DNA of 64,000 bases, taken from positions 37,675,876 through 37,739,875 of the forward strand of contig VDFB02000003.1 in NCBI GenBank assembly GCA_007258455.2, in the 5' to 3' direction. This DNA comes from Sequoia sempervirens (taxonomy: Eukaryota; Streptophyta; Pinopsida; Cupressales; Cupressaceae). Numbering within the stretch: the first letter of the stretch is position 1; each line of letters opens with the position of its first letter. Under the pieces are notes generated by a model, which had not been told where the DNA came from, searched no databases, and saw only the letters and a list, made by a program, of their open reading frames with translations. This document shows positions 24,036 through 36,060 of the stretch, in pieces. The position numbers were made by a program, and so were the translations under genes.

Positions 24036-25053
24036 CTATCTAAGAGTTTGATTCTTATCGACATAACTCTTCTGTCGGTTTTCCGCCTCCTTCAATTTTC
24101 TCTTAATGACCCTCATTTTTTCTTTCATTTCTTTAAGCATTTTAAGTCCTACTATGATCCTATCCTCCAATTTATCCCAACCGATGGGGGTACGACACTT
24201 CCACCCATACAAGGATTCAAATGATGCCATGCTTAAGGATGTATGATGAGAGTTGTTGTAAGAAAACTCTAGCAAAGGAAAATATTCTTCCCACCTATAC
24301 TGTTGGTCCATACAATACATTCAAAGGAGGTCTTCAACAACCTGATTCATCCTCTCTGCCTGCCCATCAATCTAAGGATGATAAGCCAAGCTGAAATTTA
24401 GTTTGGTCCCCAATGCAACATTAAGGATCATCCAAAACCTTGAGGTCATTTGTGTGTCCCTATTTGAAATGATAGTCTCTGGCACTCCATGCAAGCGGAA
24501 GATCTCCTGGACAAATTTCTTAGCCAGGGTCAACGATCCATCCTTAAGGTTTCCTAGAATGAAGTGAGCAACCTTAGTCAACTCATCAATCACGACCAAG
24601 ATAACATCATGCTTTTTCTTGCTCAACGACAACCCTTGTACAAAATCCATACCAATCACCTGCCATTTATACTCAGGTATGTCATGAGGAAATAATAACC
24701 CAGCTGGATGTGCATGCTCAACCTTGACTCGTTGGCACTCCAAGAATTTGGCTATGTACTCCACTACATCCTTCTTGAGTTTAGGCCAAAAATATAGAGT
24801 CTTCACTCTACGATCATCTTGGATACTCTGGGGTGTCCTGAATAAGGTGCATTGTGAACTTCTTCTAAAACCAAATTTCTCAGCTCTCCAGAGTCAAGAA
24901 TATGCATCCTTCTCTGATATCTCAAAATACCATCTAGTTCGATCTCATACCCATCGAACCAATGATCTAAAGGATTTACTGCTAGGGTACTCTTCACTCT
25001 CTCATAGTGCTCATCCCCTGACATATTTTGAATCACTTGCTATCTCAAGTTAG
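24036..25053 (-). pseudogene. Integrase zinc finger and catalytic core of the chromovirus
   Basis: The N-terminal piece (25036-24803) has the LVLEEVHNAPYSGHPRVSKM block of the HHCC zinc finger. The core (24806-24372) continues with LYFWPKLKKDVVEYIAKFLE and CQRVK, then GMDFVQGL (first catalytic Asp) and NRDTQMTSRFW (second Asp). After a TAG stop at a place where the family has Gln, the strand still reads DGQAERMNQ, so the catalytic Glu survives. The next frame (24320-24036) gives EFSYNNSHHTSLSM and CRTPIGW, the usual end of the core. At least two stops or shifts; not functional. Confidence 0.92.
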
Positions 25054-25179
25054 ACCTTGTTGAGATCACGACTACCATATGTCTTTGTCTATGAAGAGAA
25101 TTAGCCACTCTGTTCTCTTTTCCTTTTATATATATTCAATTCCAAAGTCATACTCGCTAAGGAATTTCAACCACCTTCT

Positions 25180-25619
25180 CTACCATGCATTAAGGTTTGG
25201 TTGGCTAAATATGAATCTCAATCCTAAGTGATCTATCTTGAGTTCAAATGGATTTCCCAAAAGATAATGCCTCCACATCTGTAAGGTATGAACTATGGCC
25301 ACCAATTCCAAATCATGAGGAATGTAGTTCACTTCATGTTGCTTGAGTTTCCTTGATTCATATGCTACTACTTGTCCATCTTGCATTAAACTACTCCCAA
25401 TCCCTCTCCTGAAGCATATGTGATTAGTGTGAATCTCCCATTAGGATTAGGGATAGTCAGCATTGGTGTTGTCGTGAGCCTCTCCTTCAGGAGTTGGAAT
25501 GCTTTCTCGCATTTCTCAGTCCATTCAAACCATGTTCCCTTCCTTTGGAGTGAGGTAATAGGAGATGCAATATGGGAGAACCCTTGCACAAACTTCTTAT
25601 AGTATCTTGTGAGGCCCAT
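25180..25619 (-). pseudogene. RNase H domain of the chromovirus
   Basis: The minus-strand segment 25619-25386 starts with MGLTRYYKKFVQGFSHIASP, the RT-to-RNase H connection, and ends ITYASGEGLGVV, where the family has D-A-S (the first RNase H acid appears changed to Y-A-S). After a stop, 25386-25180 gives QDGQVVAYESRKLKQHEVNY and LGLRFIFSQPNLN. The domain is therefore broken and has lost a catalytic residue. Confidence 0.88.
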
Positions 25620-26470
25620 GAAGCTTCAAAATTCTAACACATTATGAGGCACTAGCCATTCCACGATCGCCTTGATCTTTTCGAGGTCTACGAAGACTCC
25701 TTTAGCTGAAATGATATGGCCAAAATAATGCACTTTGTCCTGATAGAATGAACACTTGGACAATTTCCCAAAGAGTTATTTTTCTCTCAATCGCTGAGAA
25801 CTATCCTCAAATGTCTATCATGCTCTTCGACGGTCTTTGAGTAGACTAGAATGTCATCAATGAAAATTAGAACAAAATCATCCAAGTAGTCTCTGAATAC
25901 ACTATTCATGAGGTTCATAAAGGCTACTGGTGCATTAGTTAAACCAAAAGGTACCACTATGAACTCGTAATGTCCATATCGAGTTCTAAATGCAGTCTTT
26001 GAAATATCTTCTTCCTTAATTCTCAATTGATGGTACCTTGACCTAAGATCAATTTTGGAGAACATCATCGCTCCCTTCATTTGATCAAATAGTTCATCAA
26101 TACTTGGGAGTGGATATTGGTTCTTGATGGTCACCTTGTTCAACATCCGATAATGTATACACAAACGTAAAGTTCTATCCTTCTTTTTCACAAAAATAAC
26201 CAACACTCCCCAAGGAGACACACTGGGTATTATAAGTCCTTTATCTAGTAGTTCCATTAACTGGACCTTTAAATCATAGAGCTCTATGGTGGTCATCCGA
26301 TAAGGTTCCTTGGATTGAGGCTCAACTCCTAGAACTAGGTCGATAGAAAAATAAAATTCCCACTTCGAAGGCAACTCCGCAAGTTCATTAGGGAATACGT
26401 CATGGAACTCCTTGAGAATAGGATAGTCATATAAATACAATTCCTTGTTTTCAGGATTACTGACATGCAC
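25620..26470 (-). pseudogene. Reverse transcriptase of the chromovirus
   Basis: A 227-codon open segment (26470-25787) covers the RT fingers and palm. It includes [38 protein letters not shown] (family RMC.DYR), [13 protein letters not shown] (palm Asp present), [10 protein letters not shown] and the active site [10 protein letters not shown], with the Asp pair at 25853-25858. The thumb continues in another phase (25780-25620: FGHIISAKGVFVDLEKIKAI). A normal clade member has a single gag-pol frame of roughly 1400-1500 codons, so this is only a remnant. Confidence 0.95.
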
Positions 26471-26499
26471 TGTATAAATTGCACACCCCTTTCGATGAG

Positions 26500-26900
26500 C
26501 CTTATTGAGCTACATCACAAAAATCTGTCTAATCTCTAAGGGTCTCTGCATTCCAGAAACCTCAACTAGGTTTCCATAATCATCCAGACAGTTGACCACC
26601 TTATTCTCATAGCTCACTATAGCCTTATACTTAGTTAACCAATTTATTCCCAAAATTACATCATATGAGCCTAAAGGTACCACATACAAGTTGATATGAG
26701 TTTGAAAGGTTGGAAGCTCTAACTCATTGCAAAAGAGATAGGTATCTATCGTTCGCTCTGCTTGATTACCATACTAGATTGTCCATGAATTTTCCATGTA
26801 TCTAGGTCTAATGGGTATCTTGAATATTATTCTAGGATCTATAAAACATTCAGTAGCTCCAATGTCAATTAAGATAGAGACCAATTGGCCATAGAGCTTA
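26500..26900 (-). pseudogene. Aspartic protease region of the chromovirus
   Basis: Around 26890-26790 the minus strand reads SILIDIGATECFIDPRIIFK. The family motif is D-S/T-G-A followed by x-F-I; here the second residue is Ile (DIGA, codons at about 26855-26866), a damaging change in the catalytic triad. The position between zinc knuckle and RT is as expected. Confidence 0.85.
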
Positions 26901-27017
26901 CTCGTTGGCTATATTGGTGAAGCCTGATACTCTGCCTGCTTGTTGTCCACTGCAGAGTGGATCTGGTGATGTTGAGTCTACTGGTAGCTTCCTTCCTTTT
27001 GTGACTTCGACCATTGA

Positions 27018-28035
27018 GGAAAATTCAAGGTATAATGGTCACCTCCACAAGTGTAACATCCATCATGAGGCCCTTTGCAACCTCTTCGCTTGTCCTCTCT
27101 AAAGCCCTTTTGTTTATGGTCGTCTTTACCCTTACCTTTGTTTGCTTTCTTGTTCTTTCCACCATTACCATCTTCACCCTTCTCTTTTGACTCACTTCCC
27201 CTCTTTAGATTATGGATTTTATGGCTCTTGTCTCCTTTATGAAATTTCTTTTTCTCATACCGCGACTTAGAACTTGAGTTGTTGTGAATATTAGATAGTT
27301 GTTGCAGTTTTTGTTCCTACTTGGTGGCTTTTTGGAAGACTTCATTCATGGTTTGAGGTTCATGCATATCCACTTCAGCTCCTATGTGAGGTGAGTCCCA
27401 TTATGAATTTTTGGATAGAAAACTGTTCATCTCCTTGATACTAGGGCACATACTTCAACAAGTTGGTGAACTTTTCCCAATATTCAATCACAGTCATATT
27501 TCCCTGGGTTAAGTTCTAAAATTTTGTCACTTTCTTGTGAAACAAAAGCTACGATAACCATCTCTTCCTGAAAGCTTGGAGGAAGAGTTCTCAAGTGATC
27601 TCAATAGGCTGAAGGTTTTGTTCTAACTTCTCATTATCCCACCAAGTTGTTGCTTCACCTAAAAGCTCATATGTAGCCCATGTCGCCGTAGTCTATTTAG
27701 AAAAATTATGGAGTCCAAAATATTTTTCCATCTCTATAACCCAAGCCTCAACTCCTACTCTGATAGCCTTACCATCGAACTTGGGCAATGCTACTCTTTG
27801 AGGTCTTTCCAAGCTCTTTCTCAATTCATCCTTGTGGACCTACCCCTGTACCACCATCTCCTTGATTGCCTTCTCCATTCCTGCGGTTTGAGTCCTCGCG
27901 TGCCACTTTGACTTCTTTCTCTATATGATCCATGCGAGACTCTTGTCAATTCAGAAGTTCTAGAATTTTTTCCAGCCTCTTGTTAGCTTCATTATTGGAA
28001 CCACTACCACCCCTGTCTTGCCTGGTGGTCACCAT
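27018..28035 (-). pseudogene. Gag with zinc knuckle of the chromovirus
   Basis: Minus-strand ATG at 28035 begins MVTTRQDRGGSGSNNEANKR followed by LEKILELLN and a stop, a typical chromovirus gag N-terminus. The middle is broken in several frames. Near 27058-27018 is a knuckle CYTCGGDHYTLNFP, a CX2CX3HX4C type whose last Cys has become Phe. The start was chosen because it is 250 bases inside the primer site and the reading is family-like. Confidence 0.8.
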
Positions 28036-28767
28036 GTCATCCCACACTTATCTTACAACAAATTCACATTTATCACATCTCAACACAAGGTTCTACAAAT
28101 AAACGTTCTTATGCTACATAACATAATTTTAATATTCATACATCCCTCATTTTAGAAGACATACACATTCATGTATAATACACACATTTTAGAGTCCTTC
28201 ATTGAACACACTAAAAATATTATCTGATTTTATTTATATTAAAGGTGAGTCAATAGACCCTTATTTACAATAGGCTTCTTGTTACATCATTTTGATTTCT
28301 CGGTGTTAGAAAAAGGACATTCCTCAGAGTCCTCATCTGAATTTACATCAAACTTTACAGAAGAGGATGGTTGAGCATGTAGGCTCTCCTTTTCCTCTTT
28401 ATTCAACAAGGGTGCATTGGGTCCACACCCTAGAGCCTAGTCTCAAATTATAGATAGATTTTTTTATCTTAGGTGTTTGCTTCTCCTCAATCTTCAAGCC
28501 TGTCTCTAGCTTGAGTCATGTAAGAGCCTGAGCTAGAGTTTCGTCATCAGGAATTTTTGATTGAATCTTCATCTTGGTGTTTCCTTCCTTTGCATCATTA
28601 TTATGTGAGGTTCTAATAGTTTTCCCTTTCCTTCATCCTTCCTTTGACCTTCCCATTCCTACATTCAATCCAAGTTCAACCAATTCTCAAGCCAACCAAT
28701 TTTTGGGTCAAGGGTCAACTACCCTAGTCAACTATGGTAGAATCAAAGGCCTAGAGTTGAACCCTAA

Positions 28768-28779
28768 GCTATGATACCA
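28768..28779 (-). other. Primer-binding site of the chromovirus
   Basis: Minus strand TGGTATCATAGC, two bases inside the 5' LTR end; one mismatch to the initiator-Met tRNA pattern TGGTATCAGAGC. Confidence 0.88.
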
Positions 28780-31058
28780 AATGTAATAACCCATCCTAAA
28801 TTATTACTTAATTAACATTATTTTATTTGACACATGAATATATTCCAAATTAAAAAGACATAACTAGTGCCTAAGTCAATCATAGCTACACATGTCCATT
28901 TAAAATGAGTCAATGATTTATACATTCACTTCAAAAGTCAAATTATAATATTAGGTTTGACTTGGCTCCTAAGGCCACAAAGTCATTACATTGTACACTT
29001 TACATCATATACATGAATGTATTACATCAAGTTACATCTTAGACTAAAATAGTCTTGTGAACAAATAAGGTTCTTCTTTGATGCTCGCCTCCATTGGTGG
29101 ACGAGAACATGATTGAAGTGCTTTACCACCCAACCACAAAGCTTACACTTCCCCAGAATTCTTCTGACTTGAAGAATGCCCAGCCCTGCACAAAAAGTTT
29201 AGCAAGAGAACAATCTGTAAGGTGGAATTTGGTGTGTGCCCATACATCAACATGCAATTTCTATCTACAAGTTAGAAAAGAAAATTGAAAGATCTATGCT
29301 AGGAATGGCAGAGAGTGCAATTACAGAGTTCATACATATAAATGAACTATATTTCTTGGCCAATCATAATAAATGTGTTGCAACAACAACAAACAATAGG
29401 TTCTAGTAAAGCAAACCTATACTCTCCGAAATCCATTTTGGCACTAGTCCTAAAAGGTAACTTTCTACTATACAACATCTCATAATAGCTATCTACCCTC
29501 TAGCGGTATCTACCCTCTAGCGGTATCTACCCTGAGGTGCTCTAGTCAACTAAGGTATCACTGTTCCGTTCAAGTATTAGAATATTCTTTAACATATGTC
29601 TTCAAAAGAAGAATCAGATTACTAATTTACTCTCTAAACAGAAATTAGATTTATGATTCAATAGAGTAATTCAACAATCAATCATATCATTCTTATGACT
29701 ACTATATGCTTTTCATCAAAAAAAAAATTCCATTTAAAAATGAACTAAGAACAAAATAATGTATGTCACACATATGTGTATATACATAAACAAAGTCTAG
29801 GTGCATACACATATAGTTTCCTACATATGTTTTAGCCATACGTTTTGAAATAATCATTAATTCATATTACAATCATTTAATAATAATATTCCATTTGATG
29901 TTTCTGTTGTCGAAAATAAAGAATCAGAACAAGTCTATGTTAACAGTTTCACACATACTGTTGTTCCTTTTTCATTTACACAAAACTGTGATACTCTAAA
30001 TTTTTTGTTTACATATGAACATTCATCGTTTAAACAAAACTAGTACTATTTCCTACTAAACAGTTATAAGGCAAGTTGTTTCTAAAAGAACGTTCATTGT
30101 TTACAACTATTCAAAGTTATTCCAACTAAAAATTTTAATGAGCAAGGCTATTTTTCAGCTACAAGAATAACTTAACAACAAAATAGTGTCATTTGCAAAA
30201 GAATAATCATTGTTTAAATCAATACAATACTGTTTCAAACTAAACAGTTACATTTAAAGACAAATAATGTCATTTTCTGATAGAACATACATTGTTTGTA
30301 GTTACTCAATGCTGATTTCAAGTTGTTTACATGCTAAATGATCGCTTTACAAATAAATGTTCACTGTTTTAAAACAAAACGGGTTTTCCACAATGAACTA
30401 AGAATAAACAATCTTATTTTTCTAGTATTAAATATTGTCTACAACTTCTCATTGTCAATTTCATGCAAGCCAAAATATTTCTCTAACAAATCAAATAACC
30501 CAATTTCATACATGAAAACAACATACCTATTATTCAGATCTTGAACACTTTCATCATTGAAAATTCGATGAGAAACTTTAATATTATAAAGCAAACTAAG
30601 TTTGACATGTTTGTCGATGAAAAACTTGAGCAAATATTTTAGTCAAAAGAAAGGCATAGAACTTTCAGGTTCTAACCATACTCATGCCTATTCAAGCTAC
30701 AACAAACAATCCAAGGTTGCTCTAGATTCAACCAATTTCATAGGTCAAGTGATTTCTTTCTTAGCATCAAGAGTTATATTTGAAATTGCCCATAAGGGCT
30801 TATTGGTTTATACCATGCATGCAATAATATTCAACATGCAAACTTATGTTTGTACCATTTACACATTCAGGAATCAACTCGTCAATCTTTTAGATTGACC
30901 CAAAGCAAGGCTTGGTGAATCTCAAACGTAGAATCATACCATCGTTCCTATCAAATGATGTCAACTACACACAAAATAACAATACACATACATATGCAAG
31001 CTCTAAAAGCATTTTATAAGCCCCTTTATTATTATTGACCATCCGATAACAAGCATTA

Positions 31059-31068
31059 GTATTTATAC
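31059..31068 (-). promoter_or_regulatory. Candidate TATA box in the 5' LTR of the chromovirus
   Basis: Minus strand GTATAAATAC, identical to the site in the other LTR (21695-21704). It lies about 1.6 kb inside the LTR on the transcribed strand, which would leave about 2.3 kb of R-U5. Confidence 0.5.
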
Positions 31069-31829
31069 AAAAGAAATACATGGAATCATGCCCCTCCCAC
31101 AGGATTGTTATTCGATCCTTTCAAAGAATAATCTTTCAAAACAACATAGTCAATCAAAATAAATTTTGATAGCCTTCATAAGGCTAAGCATCATCGTGCA
31201 AAATAGAGATGATGGTCAGGCCATTTAAGGCTCTCAAGCCTCGACCTAGCTCTGCACATAGCCGTGAAGGCTCTAAATTTTTTTGTTTTCCATACTAAGC
31301 GGGTCGTAGGCCATATGACCTCCACAAGGTGGTTGAAAAACTTAATACATTTGGCTCAAGGCCAATTTAAACATAGAACAACGACTCACATTTTTACTGT
31401 GCTATGAAAACACTTGATTAAAATGAAGAAAATACTTCAAGCATGATTTGATAATTGAAATAATAACAAGTTGATTATGAAAGGAAATTAATTTACCTCC
31501 AATACAAGCTTTTGTGATGTTTCCCTCAGATTTTTGCACTGTCTCGAGTTCTTCTTCTACTTTTTTCCTTTGAACCCCAATTTCTTCTCTTCTCTCTACT
31601 TTTTCATCCAGGTATCCTTCAAAATGGAAACAACACTGTCTTTTGCATGTTTCTGGGCATTGGCATTATTGCTTATCGTCCACCACTACTTGGTTTGAAT
31701 ATTGTCATTAAACCTGTGACAATCCACATCCTTGATGGGATGCCTTGGTGATTTCTCATTGATTTCAAATAGTTCAATTTAGAATGTATCGGTTATCGAA
31801 TTTGAATTCGATATGAATTTAAATATGTG

Positions 31830-31996
31830 TATGTATATATGTATATGTATGTATATATATGTATTATATATATATATATAAATACATATATGTATTTATA
31901 TGATTTCATTCATATTTACCATGTTTTCAAATAATATATGTATATATATTTATATATATATATATGTATGTATGTATGTATAATGTATGTATTCAC

Positions 31997-32049
<53 letters not shown>

Positions 32050-32050
32050 T
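31830..32050. repeat. TA-rich microsatellite
   Basis: Runs of TATG and an uninterrupted (TA)n of about 40 bases (32000-32040) followed by CACACACACA. The equivalent part of the left LTR (22470-22650) is shorter. Confidence 0.9.
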
Positions 32051-32688
32051 CCATGTGAAAATTGTTCATTTGGAATAGCTTATAAGTTCCATATGATATT
32101 ATTTAAATTAAGTAAGGAACTTAAATTTCATCTCGAGCATCCATATATGTAAACTAAAAGAATTTATTTTCACTAAATTTTCACATAATGAAATATCTTA
32201 TCCTTTTTAATCATTCTTTACAATTCTTACTTTCATTTTCTTCAAAACACGGAGTTTGAGTAGACTATTTAATCTACAAACAATTCATTTTCAATCATTG
32301 AAACAATTCAAGTCATGAAATTATGTTCTTCTATATATGCAAAAATAGTTCAAATGCAAGTCATCATTCCATTTGTGGTCTGTGCACCCATATTCCAACT
32401 AGCTTACTATTCGATCTAGCTAAACAATCCTACTTCAGCTATGTTCTCATCCTTCAACCTGTCACCCTGCAACTGCCCACACTTGTACTTGCAAATTTAT
32501 CAGTAATGTTCTATTCTTGGTAACATAAAAAATAATTTCCAAAAGTTTGCAAAGTCAACATCAGTCAACTTCTTTCATTCATTTTTTGAAAATTCTAAAA
32601 TTCCATTTAATATATATTGAATTTCTTCAATAATTCATTTTTCCACATTATAATAAATATGCAATAAAAATTGGGTTATGACATGACA

Positions 32689-33278
32689 GACATTTAATAC
32701 TCTTACCAATTCCATTGTTGAGTAACTTTAGTTGAAAGGTATGTTAGATTGCTTCAACTCAAAGCTTCCATGATAGCCTTCAAAATCCTTCAATACGTGA
32801 TGAGCTAGATGCTATGATAAATTCTAAATTTCTCAAGAATCAAATGAACATGTCTTTGCTATGAAAATTATAGGTAATGAATGTGAAGGATGGAGGGTTA
32901 TTTTATAGATTTTTTGAAATCAAATTGATGGTCTAGATTAAGAGGTGTTGATTTGAGATCAAAGGCTAAGAATAAATGAGAGGAATTGATTGCCCTTAGT
33001 TAATTGACTGCAACTAGTTGCATGAGATATTGATCGAAGTGTTAAGTCAATGATTGATCAAAAGAATCCGCTCGTGAGTGGGAGTTAAGAGAAGTGATTG
33101 ATCAGAAGAGTGGTCAATCAATATCAGTTGACTGAGAGAGAGTGTCAATTAAGATTTGAGGGATTAATACATGATATAATTTATTAAATAATTAATTAAT
33201 TATTGGAGGAATGTGCAAGATAAGATTGAGATAGAAGATGAGTTTGCTTTTTGCATGGTAAAATAATTAATTAAAGTA
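32689..33278. other. Non-coding DNA, no recognised feature
   Basis: AT-rich flank between the chromovirus and the hairpin element; only short local repeats of TGATTGATCA and TCAATTGAC type are visible. Confidence 0.5.
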
Positions 33279-33455
33279 ACTAGCATATATATATTAATTT
33301 ATAAATAATATATATAAAAACACTGAGAGATATTCTTCTCGAGGCGTCTATTGCACTTTTATGTGAATTATTTTTTTGAAAAATAGATGCCTCGAGAAGG
33401 ATATCTCTCAACATTTTTATATATATTATTTATAAATTAATAGATTTATGCTAGT
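33279..33455. repeat. Imperfect inverted repeat with 74-bp arms (foldback/MITE-like)
   Basis: Left arm 33279-33352 and right arm 33382-33455 pair with few mismatches. They share TATTAATTTATAAATAATAT and, nearer the loop, TTCTCGAGGC and TCTATT, leaving a 29-base loop. A copy of the inner arm recurs at about 38500-38560. No flanking duplication was found. Confidence 0.85.
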
Positions 33456-33487
33456 AGCATTTGCAGTGCAACATGGAAGACAATTAT

Positions 33488-34570
33488 TAGGGTTAGGGTT
33501 AGGCTACGATTTAGGATACGATAAGGGTTAGAGATAAATTTAGGATTAGGATTAGTGTTGGGATTAGGGTTAGGGTGAAGGTTAATTTTAGGATTAGGGT
33601 TTAGGTTAGATTTAGAGATAGTATTAGGGTTAGGTTAGGGTTAGGGTTGTGGATAAGGTTAGTGTTGGGGTTACGATTATGAGTGAAATTAGGGTTAGAG
33701 GTAGGGTTAGGGTTAAGATTAGGATGAGGGTTAAGATAAGGATAAGGGTTAGAATTAGATATAGAATTAGGTTTAGGGTTAGGATTAGAGATATAATTAG
33801 GTTTACAGTTAGGGTTAGGGTTAGAATTAGGGTTAGGATTAGGGAAAGTGTTGAACAATTAGAGATATAATTAGGGTTACAATGAAGATTAGTGTTATAA
33901 TTATAGTTGGGAATAGGGATGGGATTAGATATAGAATAGGGGTCATGATTAGGTATAGTGTTAAAATTAGGGATAGGGTTAGGGTTAGATTAAAGATAAA
34001 AGTAGGGTTGGGGTTAGGTTTTAGGTTAAGGTTACATTTAGAATTAAGGTTAGGGTTACAGTTAGAGATATAATTAAGGTTACATTTAGAATTAAGGTTT
34101 TAGGTGAAGGTTAAGATTACAATTAGGGTTAAGGTTAGGGTTAGGGTTAGGGTTATGATTATGATTAGGGTTGGGGTTAGCATTAGGATTAGGGTTAAGG
34201 TTAGGATTAGAGATAAAATTAGGATCAAGGATAGGGTTTTGGTTATGGCTAGAGATAGAATTAGGGTCACAATTAGGGTTAGTGTTGGGGTGAGCATTAT
34301 GATTATGATTAGGGTTAGCATTAGGATTAGGGTTACAATTAGGATTAGAGATAGAATTAGGATTAGGGGTAGGGTTTGGGTTAGGATAAGTATTAAGTTT
34401 AGGGTTAGGTTTAATATTAGGGATAGGGATAGGGATAGGGATAGGGATAGGGTTAGTGTTAGGGTTAGGATTAGGGTTAGAGTTAGATATTGATTTAGAG
34501 TTAGGGTTGGAGTTAAAAATACATTAGTGTTAATGTTAGGGTTAGGGTTAAGGTTAGAGTTAGATTGAGA
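33488..34570. repeat. Degenerate telomere-like array, GGGTTA strand
   Basis: Dense variants of a hexamer GGGTTA/GGATTA/GGGATA with short interruptions, including five consecutive GGGATA units near 34415-34445. The dominant unit is the 6-base TTAGGG type rather than the 7-base TTTAGGG usual for plant telomeres. Reading frames through it give artificial Arg/Val/Ile-rich peptides. Confidence 0.9.
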
Positions 34571-35884
34571 ATTATTGTTGTCATTGAATCTTAACCCTAA
34601 TCTAACCTTAACCCTAATAATAACCCTAATTGGATGCTAACCTTAACTCTAATTAAATGCTAACCTTAACCTAGAACCTTAACTCTAATTGAATGTTAAC
34701 CTTAACCTAACATTAACCCCAATCCTAACCCCAAACCCTAACCTTAACTATAATTATAATATTTTTTGTAATCCTAATTTTAACACTAACTTTAATTCTC
34801 ATGGAAACCTTAATTATAACTACAACCCTAATTAAACCTTACTCTATCCCTAAATAAACCCTAACCCATAATGAACCTAACCATTTTCCTAATCAAATCT
34901 TGACCCTAAATGGATTGAATACCTAACTATAACCCTAATTAAACCCTACCCTTAGATTGAACAGTAACGCTAATTGAACCCTACCCCTAATTGATTCCTA
35001 ATCTTAACCCTAACCTTAATTATAATCCTAACTTATATCCTAATTATAAACCTAACCCTAATTATAACCCTAATTTTATTCTAACCTTATTTGTAATTAT
35101 AATTCTAATACTAAGCCTAATTCTAATGGAAACCTTAATTCTCATTGTAACCCTAATTGAACCATAACCCCAACCTTAATTAAACTCTAACCCTATTTAA
35201 CCTTAACACTAACCTAACCCTAAACCTAACACTAATTAAAGTTGAATCCCAACCCAATTTGAACCCTAACCCAAACCATAACCTTGAATTAAAGATTTAT
35301 CTTATAACTGTAACCTTAACCCTAGTCCTAATTGAACCATATTTCTAACCTTAATTGATCTATAACCCTAATCAAATGTTAACCATAACCTAACCTTAAA
35401 CCTAGCCCTATTTGAACTTGAAGCCTAACCCTAACCCTATATCCAACCCTAACCTTAATTCTAACCCTAACCCTAACTATAACCTTAATTCTAATTCTAA
35501 CCCCAACCTTAATTCTAACCCTATTCATATTTGTAATTGTAACAGTAACCATAATTGTAATGACAACCCTAATTGAAACCTAACCCTAACTAAAAATTAA
35601 CTTAATTTTAAATGAACATTGACCCTAATTGAACTCCAACTCTAATCCTAACTCTAATTGAACCCTAGTATAACCTATCCCTAATCAAAACATATTGAAT
35701 CGTAATCCTAACCCTAAACCTAACCCTAACTCCAAGCTCTATCATACAACCCTAATCCTAACTCTTAAGTGAAAATATCCCTAGTTAAACTCTAACTCAA
35801 ACTCTAATTGAACACTAATCCTAATCTTAACCCTTATTAAACCATAACCCTAACCTTAATTGATCCCTAATCATAACCTTAACC
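33787..35884 (+). repeat. Left arm of a ~2.1-kb inverted duplication
   Basis: Reverse complement of 39600-41680. Matching anchors include AGAGATATAATTAGGTTTAC at 33787, the AGTGTTGAACAATTAGAGAT block near 33847, GAGAATTATTGTTGTCATTG near 34566, and the end at 35865-35884 just before the N gap. Differences are few: some substitutions, a 12-bp and a hexamer-number indel. The arm is interrupted by the assembly gap, so its true inner end is unknown. Confidence 0.9.
34586..35884. repeat. Degenerate telomere-like array, CCCTAA strand
   Basis: The array switches strand near 34575 and continues as AACCCTAA-type hexamers, more degenerate (AATTGAACC, AATTATAACC) than the first half, up to the N gap. 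Confidence 0.9.
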
Positions 35885-35984
35885 NNNNNNNNNNNNNNNN
35901 NNNNNNNNNNNNNNNNNNNNNNNNNNNNNNNNNNNNNNNNNNNNNNNNNNNNNNNNNNNNNNNNNNNNNNNNNNNNNNNNNNNN
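35885..35984. other. Assembly gap of 100 N
   Basis: Exactly 100 unresolved bases, a conventional placeholder size. It lies inside a telomere-like array. Confidence 0.99.
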
Positions 35985-36060
35985 TAGGGAGGAGATAGAG
36001 GGGTGTGTGAGGGAGTGGAGAGATAGAGAGTAGAGAGGAGAGAGTGAGAGAAAGATGATA
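35985..36060. repeat. Purine-rich GA low-complexity tract
   Basis: GGGAGGAGATAGAGG-like sequence with GAGA/GTGA repeats immediately after the gap. Confidence 0.8.

Larger units (their letters stand above)
19435..32683 (-). mobile_element. Ty3/gypsy chromovirus (Tekay/Del-like), nearly full length, minus strand
   Basis: A 13.25-kb element with LTRs of 3846 bp (19435-23280) and 3902 bp (28782-32683) and a 5.5-kb interior. On the minus strand the interior has an initiator-Met-type primer site, gag with zinc knuckle, protease, RT, RNase H, integrase, a C-terminal chromodomain and a polypurine tract. The chromodomain after integrase defines chromoviruses; very long LTRs fit the Tekay/Del branch. 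The coding region is broken by many stops and frameshifts, and the LTRs have diverged (about 4% over a hand-aligned 240-bp end, apparently more elsewhere). It is therefore an old, inactive copy. Clade assignment rests on architecture, not on a tree. Confidence 0.93.
28782..32683 (-). repeat. 5' LTR of the chromovirus (right copy)
   Basis: Plus-strand start TGTAATAACCCATCC and end GGGTTATGACA. It is longer than the partner partly through a 21-bp tandem duplication at about 29490-29530 (GCGGTATCTACCCTCTA block) and an expanded TA microsatellite at 31999-32040. Candidate TATA box on the minus strand at 31059-31068. Confidence 0.92.

Noticed and set aside
33649..34493. Arg/Val/Ile-rich open frames (and Leu/Thr/Pro/Asn-rich ones on the other strand), also at 40950-41585
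   Set aside because: They are translations of telomere-like hexamers, which lack stops in several phases; no start context and no protein-like composition.
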